NCBI GenBank assembly: GCA_002315275.1
Contig: DCGN01000090.1
Coordinates: 1 to 8,814, forward strand
Reading direction: 5' to 3'
Length of the DNA: 8,814 nt
Origin: Clostridiales bacterium UBA1777
GTDB lineage: Bacteria > Bacillota > Clostridia > Oscillospirales > Oscillospiraceae
The notes beneath the pieces are model-generated. The model made no database searches. It saw only the letters and a program-made list of their open reading frames with translations, and was not told where the DNA came from. Below, piece after piece: positions 4,381 through 8,814 of the stretch (position 1 is its first letter; each line of letters begins with the position of its first letter). The position numbers and the translations under genes were made by a program.

Positions 4381-5730
4381 ATGTCCTACAAATTCAAAGG
4401 CGGCGTGCACCCCAAGTACATGAAGTCTCCCGAGACTCCTGTCACCGTCATCACACCGCCACCCCAGGTCGTGATCCCCATGGCTCAGCACATAGGCGCT
4501 CCCAACAAGCCCCTCGTGGCTGTCGGAGACTATGTGAAGATGGGTCAGAAGATCGGCGAGAATCCCGCTCCCGTTTCCGCTCCGGTCCACGCCTCCGTAT
4601 CCGGCAAGGTCGTTGCCATCGAGCCGAGACCGCACCCCCTCGGAGACATGATAATGTCCGTTGTCATTGAAAATGACGGACTCGACACCCCCTGCGAGGA
4701 TCTCGCTCCTCTCTCGGAGGAGGAGCTCAAGGATCCCGAGGCCATCCTCGCCCGCATGAGAGAGGCTGGCATCGTCGGTATGGGCGGCGCTATGTTCCCG
4801 ACAGCGTTCAAGATCAAGGGCGGCATCGGCAAGGTCGACAAGCTCATCATCAACGGTGCAGAGTGCGAGCCTTATCTTAACGGCGACCATCTCACTATGC
4901 TGAACTTCCCCGAACAGCTCCTCAAGGGCATCGAGCTCGTGCGCATAGCCAGCGGCGTTGAGAAGGCCTACTACGGCATTGAGAAAAACAAGTCTGACGC
5001 TATCAAGCTCCTCAGCTCTCTCGACCCCGCCAAGTACGGCGTCGAGATAGTGCCGGAGAACGTGAAGTACCCTCAGGGCGGCGAGAAAATGCAGGTCAAG
5101 GCCGTGACGAACCGCGAGGTCAAGCCCGGCGGCATCCCCTCCGGTGTCGGCTGCAACGTCGTCTCCACGCGCACGGCCTACGCTATATATCAGGCGTGCT
5201 ATGAGGGCAAGCCCTGCATAGAGAGAATAGTCACCGTTGCGGGAAGCGCTCTCAAGGCTCCCGTGAACGCTCTCACCAGAGTCGGCACTCCGTTCGGCTA
5301 CCTCGCAGAGCAGTGCGGCGGCTTCGTGAAGACACCGCGCAAGATAGTCCTCGGCGGACCGATGATGGGTATATGCGCCACAAGCTTTGACGCGCCCACG
5401 ATAAAGGGCACGGCGGGCGTGCTGTTCTTTACGGAAGAAGAGGACAGACACGTCGATAATCCCACCTGCATCCGCTGCGGCAAATGCATCACGGTCTGCC
5501 CGATGAACCTCGAGCCCGTGTTCATGTACATGTATTACTCCAAGGGCGACTACGAGAACATGGCAAAATACCATATTACCGACTGCTTCGAGTGCGGCAG
5601 CTGCGCATATAACTGCCCCGCGAGAATGCCTCTGACGCACGCCTTCAAGACGGCCAAGCTGATGTTCCAGGCTAAGGCCGCCAAGGAAAAGGCCGCAGCC
5701 GAGGCCGCCGCAGCAAAGGAGGCTAAATAA
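4381..5730 (+). CDS. rnfC: Ion-translocating ferredoxin:NAD+ oxidoreductase subunit C (RnfC)
   Basis: RnfC (449 aa) is the peripheral cytoplasmic subunit that takes electrons from RnfB and reduces NAD+. The N-terminus 'FKGGVHPKY' is typical. The NADH/FMN-binding part resembles the 51-kDa subunit of complex I: 'GMGGAMFPT' at 133-141 and 'INGAECEPYL' at 157-166. Two ferredoxin-type [4Fe-4S] motifs follow: Cys363-366-369-373 (CIRCGKCITVCP) and Cys402-405-408-412 (CFECGSCAYNCP). The last 20 residues are almost only Ala, Lys and Glu. The ATG at 4381 is chosen over GTG 4372 because GAGGTG at 4369-4374 is the ribosome binding site and itself contains that GTG. The stop TAA (5728-5730) overlaps the rnfD ATG by one base. 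It is the first gene of the rnfCDGEAB operon. Confidence 0.97.
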   Translation: MSYKFKGGVHPKYMKSPETPVTVITPPPQVVIPMAQHIGAPNKPLVAVGDYVKMGQKIGENPAPVSAPVHASVSGKVVAIEPRPHPLGDMIMSVVIENDGLDTPCEDLAPLSEEELKDPEAILARMREAGIVGMGGAMFPTAFKIKGGIGKVDKLIINGAECEPYLNGDHLTMLNFPEQLLKGIELVRIASGVEKAYYGIEKNKSDAIKLLSSLDPAKYGVEIVPENVKYPQGGEKMQVKAVTNREVKPGGIPSGVGCNVVSTRTAYAIYQACYEGKPCIERIVTVAGSALKAPVNALTRVGTPFGYLAEQCGGFVKTPRKIVLGGPMMGICATSFDAPTIKGTAGVLFFTEEEDRHVDNPTCIRCGKCITVCPMNLEPVFMYMYYSKGDYENMAKYHITDCFECGSCAYNCPARMPLTHAFKTAKLMFQAKAAKEKAAAEAAAAKEAK

Positions 5731-6779
5731 TGGCAGCTGAGAAAAAAGAAAGAATTATCCTTGACGTTGCGTATCAGCCGCAGGTAAGGACGACTACCGA
5801 TACCCGCAGGCTGATGCTCGATGTGATTATAGCGCTGCTCCCCGCCGTAGGCGTTGCGGTATGGCAGTTCGGCTGCAAGCCGCTCATCGTCATCGCATCG
5901 TCCGTCATCTCGGCGGTATTCTTCGAGTGGCTTTACCGCAAGCTCCTGAAGAAGGACTGCTCCGTAGGAGACCTCTCCGCCGTAGTAACGGGTCTTCTCC
6001 TCGCGCTCACTCTGCCGACGTCCACTCCGTGGTGGATGCCGATAATCGGCACGTTCTTCGCGATAGTCGTCGTCAAGCAGCTATACGGCGGCCTCGGCAA
6101 GAACTTCCTCAACCCCGCTCTCGCGGGCCGCGCGTTTCTGCTGAGCTCCTACACCATCAATATGACGGCCGCATGGGCAAAGCCCGCAACGCTCTCCTCC
6201 CCCGCGATGGTGGATGCCGTTTCGATGGCCACCCCGCTGTCCTACTTAAAGTCCGGTGAGGCTCTCCCCGTATACTACACGGTGAAAAATCTCCTCATCG
6301 GTGTCGTTCCCGGCTGCATCGGCGAGCTCAGCGTTATCGCGCTCACCGTCGGCGGACTGTACCTCATCATCCGCAAGGTCATCTCCTGGCGCATCCCCGT
6401 GGCCTTCATCGGCACGGTGGCCGTCATCACGCTCGTCTTCGGCGGCGGCGGAGACAGCTACACCAACGTCCAGTGGATGCTCGCAAACCTCTTCTCCGGC
6501 GGACTCTTCCTCGGCGCGTTCTTCATGGCCACCGACTACGCCACCTCCCCCGTCACGCTTCCCGGCCAGCTGCTGTACGGCTGCGGCTGCGGCATACTGA
6601 CGATAATGATCCGCTACTTCGGCGGCTTCCCCGAGGGCGTTTCCTACGCGATACTCATCATGAACCTCTGCGCATGGGCTATTGACAAGGCCTTCCGCAG
6701 ACATCAGTTCGGCGTTTCCAAGGAGGACATTGCGGCTGAAAAAGCAGCAAAGAAGGCAGCAAAGGAGGCGGCGAAATGA
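5730..6779 (+). CDS. rnfD: Rnf complex subunit D, covalent-FMN membrane subunit (RnfD)
   Basis: RnfD (349 aa) is an integral membrane subunit of the NqrB/RnfD family with about nine or ten hydrophobic segments from residue 29 to 320; it carries a covalently bound FMN. The flavinylation motif D-x-x-S-x-A-T is seen as Asp162 to Thr168 in 'DAVSMATPL', so Thr168 is the expected attachment residue. Other family motifs: 'NFLNPALAGRAFL' (125-137), 'GCIGELS' (195-201) and 'FFMATDYATSPVT' (264-276). The N-terminus is cytoplasmic (KKERIILDVAYQPQVRTTTDTRRLM). The C-terminus after about residue 335 is an Ala/Lys-rich tail. The start follows AAAGGAGG (5715-5722) with a 7-nt gap, inside the end of rnfC. 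The stop overlaps the rnfG start in an ATGA. Confidence 0.96.
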   Translation: MAAEKKERIILDVAYQPQVRTTTDTRRLMLDVIIALLPAVGVAVWQFGCKPLIVIASSVISAVFFEWLYRKLLKKDCSVGDLSAVVTGLLLALTLPTSTPWWMPIIGTFFAIVVVKQLYGGLGKNFLNPALAGRAFLLSSYTINMTAAWAKPATLSSPAMVDAVSMATPLSYLKSGEALPVYYTVKNLLIGVVPGCIGELSVIALTVGGLYLIIRKVISWRIPVAFIGTVAVITLVFGGGGDSYTNVQWMLANLFSGGLFLGAFFMATDYATSPVTLPGQLLYGCGCGILTIMIRYFGGFPEGVSYAILIMNLCAWAIDKAFRRHQFGVSKEDIAAEKAAKKAAKEAAK

Positions 6780-7318
6780 ATAAGATAGTAAAGCTTGCTC
6801 TCGTTCTGTTCCTCATCTGCGCGATAACCGCAGGCATCCTCGGCGCAGTCAATGAGCTGACCAAGGACAGGATCGCCGCGATAAACAAGGAAAAGACCGA
6901 AAACGCATACGCCGCGGTGCTCAAGTCCGCAGGATATGAGGGCGTCTCCTTCGACGCGGAGAAGTATCCCACGATAGACAGCATCAGCAAGTGCTCCGGC
7001 GGCGAGGGCTACGTTGTGGAGACAACGTTCTCCGGCGCGCAGGGCATGATCACGATGGCAGTCGGCGTTGACAAGGATCTTAAGTGCACCGGCATCTCGA
7101 TCATCAAGCACTCCGAGACCTCCGGCCTCGGCGCCAACGCCGCAAGCACCGCAGAGGTGGGCGTTAACTGGCGTGCTCAGTTCGTCGGTCAGGGTGCCGA
7201 TATGGCTCTCAAGAAGAACGGCGGCGACATTGATGCTCTCACCGGCGCGACTATCACTTCCAGAACCGTTACGGCCGCTGCCGCTCTCGCGATAGATGCC
7301 GTGTCGGGTCTGAACTAA
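6776..7318 (+). CDS. rnfG: Rnf complex subunit G, covalent-FMN extracytoplasmic subunit (RnfG)
   Basis: RnfG (180 aa) is anchored by one N-terminal membrane segment (about residues 5-26) and exposes an FMN-binding domain on the outer face of the membrane. The flavinylation motif D-x-x-T-G-A-T occurs as Asp153 to Thr159 in 'DALTGATITS', so Thr159 should bear FMN through a phosphoester bond made by ApbE, which is not in this window. 'HSETSGLGANA' (112-122) is a further family signature. The start is the ATG of ATGA at 6776, with AAAGGAGG at 6761-6768 seven bases upstream inside rnfD. The length is a little short compared with proteobacterial RnfG (about 200), as is usual in clostridia. The product shuttles electrons within the complex together with RnfD. 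Confidence 0.95.
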   Translation: MNKIVKLALVLFLICAITAGILGAVNELTKDRIAAINKEKTENAYAAVLKSAGYEGVSFDAEKYPTIDSISKCSGGEGYVVETTFSGAQGMITMAVGVDKDLKCTGISIIKHSETSGLGANAASTAEVGVNWRAQFVGQGADMALKKNGGDIDALTGATITSRTVTAAAALAIDAVSGLN

Positions 7319-7332
7319 GGAGGTAACGCTGA

Positions 7333-8046
7333 ATGAACATTAAAAAACAGTTTGGCGAAGGCCTTGTCACCAATAACCCCGTGCTCGTACAGCAGATAGG
7401 CATGTGCGCCACGATGGCCATCACGACGACGCTCTTCAACGGCATCGGCATGGGTCTGTCGGTCCTCATAATCCTCACCTGCTGCAACGTGGTCGTTTCC
7501 GCGATCAGAAAGATCATCCCCGAGGAGATACGCCTCGCGATATTCGTTGTCGTTATAGCCGGCTTCGTCACGATAGTCGATTTGCTTTTGCAGGCGTTCA
7601 TCCCCGCGCTGAGCGAGGCGCTCGGCGTGTTCATCCCGCTGATAGTTGTTAACTGCATCATCATCGGCCGCGCTGAGGCGTTCTGCCAGAAGATGCCCAT
7701 AGGCGCATCGTTCTTTGACGGTATCTTCCAGGGTCTCGGCTACACGATAGTGCTTATCATCATGTGCGTTGTCCGCGAATTCCTCGGCTCCGGCCGCTTC
7801 GGCGGCGGCCTCATCGACGTGACGAACGGCTTCCGCTTCACGCTTGACGGTACCGGCGCAGGCATCCAGCTGTTTAACTCCAACTTCGGCGCTTCGATAC
7901 TGAACCTGCCGTTCGGCGGATTCCTTACGCTGGGTGTGCTGCTCGCGGTCATGCAGTATGCGCTGAAGAAGAGCGCAAAAAAGAAGGCTGAGGCCGAGAA
8001 GGCCGAAAAAGCCGCTCTTAAGGGAAAGGAGGCTGAGGATAAATGA
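7333..8046 (+). CDS. rnfE: Rnf complex subunit E, membrane core (RnfE)
   Basis: RnfE (237 aa) is a six-helix membrane protein of the NqrD/RnfE family which, with RnfA, forms the core holding an Fe-S centre between cysteines of both subunits. The expected cysteines are present: Cys25 in 'GMCATMAIT' and Cys108 in 'VNCIIIGRAEAF' (106-117). 'NPVLVQQIG' near the N-terminus and 'REFLGSGRF' (148-156) are also typical. After residue 211 the protein ends in a 27-residue tail of mostly Lys, Ala and Glu. AAGGAGGT (7317-7324) overlaps the rnfG stop and sits 8 nt before ATG 7333. The stop overlaps the rnfA start by 4 nt. Confidence 0.95.
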   Translation: MNIKKQFGEGLVTNNPVLVQQIGMCATMAITTTLFNGIGMGLSVLIILTCCNVVVSAIRKIIPEEIRLAIFVVVIAGFVTIVDLLLQAFIPALSEALGVFIPLIVVNCIIIGRAEAFCQKMPIGASFFDGIFQGLGYTIVLIIMCVVREFLGSGRFGGGLIDVTNGFRFTLDGTGAGIQLFNSNFGASILNLPFGGFLTLGVLLAVMQYALKKSAKKKAEAEKAEKAALKGKEAEDK

Positions 8047-8633
8047 GTTTCAGCACTATAGTAACGATATCCCTCGGCGCTATCCTGACGAATAACTTCA
8101 TCTTCTCGCAGTTTCTCGGGTGCTGCCCGTTCCTCGGCTGCTCCAACAAGACCGACACCGCCACCGGCATGGGTCTCGCGGTCATCTTCGTTATGGGTCT
8201 CGCCTCCGCGATCTGCTGGGTCGTTGACCACTACGTGCTCATCCCGCTCGGCCTCGGCTTCCTCGAGACGCTCGCGTTCATCCTCGTTATCGCGGCTCTC
8301 GTCCAGTTCGTCGAGATGTTCCTGAAGAAGTCCGTCCCGTCGCTGTACTCCGCGCTCGGCATCTACCTGCCCCTTATCACCACCAACTGCGCCGTTCTCG
8401 GTGTCGTGCTTCTGAACGTTCAGAATGACTACAACTTCATCGAGTCCGTCGTCTACGGTGTGACGGGCGGCGTGGGCTTCCTGCTCGCGATAGTGCTGTT
8501 CGCATCCGTGCGCGAGAAGGTCGAGTTCTCCGATTATCCCGAGTGCTTTGACGGCTTCGCAATCTGCCTCGTATCCGCCGCTCTCGTGGCCCTTGCGTTC
8601 ATGGGCTTCAGCGGTATGTCGATACCCGTATAA
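8043..8633 (+). CDS. rnfA: Rnf complex subunit A, membrane core (RnfA)
   Basis: RnfA (196 aa) is a six-helix membrane protein, related to RnfE and placed with opposite topology in the complex. The family motif around 'NNFIFSQFLGCCPFLGCS' gives Cys28 (in G-x-C-P-F-L-G), and 'TTNCAVLGV' gives Cys116, the pair expected to coordinate the membrane Fe-S centre with RnfE. Two further cysteines, Cys27 and Cys33, flank the first site, where other RnfA proteins often have other residues. 'YLPLITTNC' is diagnostic. ATG 8043 overlaps the rnfE stop (ATGA), with AAAGGAGG at 8025-8032. AAGGAGG for rnfB begins within its own stop codon. Confidence 0.95.
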   Translation: MSFSTIVTISLGAILTNNFIFSQFLGCCPFLGCSNKTDTATGMGLAVIFVMGLASAICWVVDHYVLIPLGLGFLETLAFILVIAALVQFVEMFLKKSVPSLYSALGIYLPLITTNCAVLGVVLLNVQNDYNFIESVVYGVTGGVGFLLAIVLFASVREKVEFSDYPECFDGFAICLVSAALVALAFMGFSGMSIPV

Positions 8634-8648
8634 GGAGGAGAGAAAGAT

Positions 8649-8814
8649 ATGAAGACTATTCTGTTTTCCATCCTCGTGCTCGGCGTGCTCGGCGGCATAT
8701 TCGGCGCCGTCCTCGCCTTTGCATCAAAGATTTTCTATGTTGAGGTCGACCCCAAGCAGGCGGCTGTCCGCGATTGCCTCGCGGGTGCCAACTGCGGCGG
8801 CTGCGGCTTCCCCG
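8649..8814 (+). CDS. rnfB: Rnf complex subunit B, 5' fragment (RnfB)
   Basis: The first 55 codons are present and the gene runs out of the window. RnfB is the ferredoxin-facing iron-sulfur subunit that accepts electrons from reduced ferredoxin and passes them on. The N-terminal membrane anchor is residues 3-25. It is followed by 'FYVEVDPK' and the start of the Fe-S domain, 'DCLAGANCGGCGFP', with Cys43, Cys49 and Cys52; a fourth Cys is expected just past the window edge in the family pattern C-x5-C-x2-C-x4-C. AAGGAGG (8632-8638) is 10 nt before ATG 8649. This completes the clostridial order C-D-G-E-A-B. Confidence 0.95.
   Translation, partial: MKTILFSILVLGVLGGIFGAVLAFASKIFYVEVDPKQAAVRDCLAGANCGGCGFP

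Noticed and set aside
4318..5640. A 440-codon open frame on the - strand opposite rnfC
   Set aside because: rnfC is unmistakable with full Fe-S motifs; the antisense frame is a product of high GC at third positions and has a low-complexity Asp/Val/His/Ala composition.
1..8814. CRISPR array, tRNA or rRNA genes, integrase or phage genes
   Set aside because: No regularly spaced repeats, no tRNA-like cloverleaf, and no mobile-element protein motifs were seen on either strand.

Overview
The window looks like chromosomal DNA from an anaerobic, moderately GC-rich member of the Clostridia, possibly Oscillospiraceae-like. The evidence is a clostridial-order rnfCDGEAB operon, very strong AAAGGAGG-type ribosome binding sites, TTG starts, sigma-A-like promoters, and intergenic repeats of a kind I associate with gut Clostridia. 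The taxonomic call is inference.

Layout. Positions 1-264 hold the 3' end of a probable linear amide C-N hydrolase, followed by a repeat with two hairpins (about 271-328). Positions 412-2220 carry a + strand cluster: rpiB, a membrane-anchored DUF4015-type putative glycoside-hydrolase-like protein (probable TTG start at 886), and a 52-aa single-membrane-segment protein with a TTG start. A bidirectional hairpin terminator closes this cluster and also serves a convergent - strand pair. That pair is a six-segment membrane protein (2673-3293) followed by a 106-aa protein with a Gly-Gly leader-like N-terminus and a Cys-rich C-terminus (2338-2658), with a good promoter at 3356-3384. Divergent from it is a 65-aa Cys-containing protein (3401-3598). 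This ends at a second bidirectional terminator, shared with a 37-aa peptide gene on the - strand (3647-3760) that has its own near-consensus promoter and ribosome binding site.

Positions 3761-4380 contain no other convincing gene. They hold a MITE-like element with inverted ends, a 39-bp perfect direct repeat, a GC-rich hairpin and the rnf promoter region, which includes a possible Rex half-site.

From 4381 to the window end is rnfC-D-G-E-A-B, with rnfB cut after 55 codons. The genes are translationally coupled (1- or 4-nt overlaps, or a ribosome binding site on or near the preceding stop). They encode the ion-translocating ferredoxin:NAD+ oxidoreductase, which uses reduced ferredoxin to reduce NAD+ while moving Na+ or H+ across the membrane. 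RnfB and RnfC carry iron-sulfur clusters, RnfD and RnfG carry covalent FMN at threonines, and RnfA/RnfE form the membrane core around a cysteine-bound Fe-S centre. The Rnf operon is well understood. The least explained part of the window is the block of small genes at about 2062-3832.
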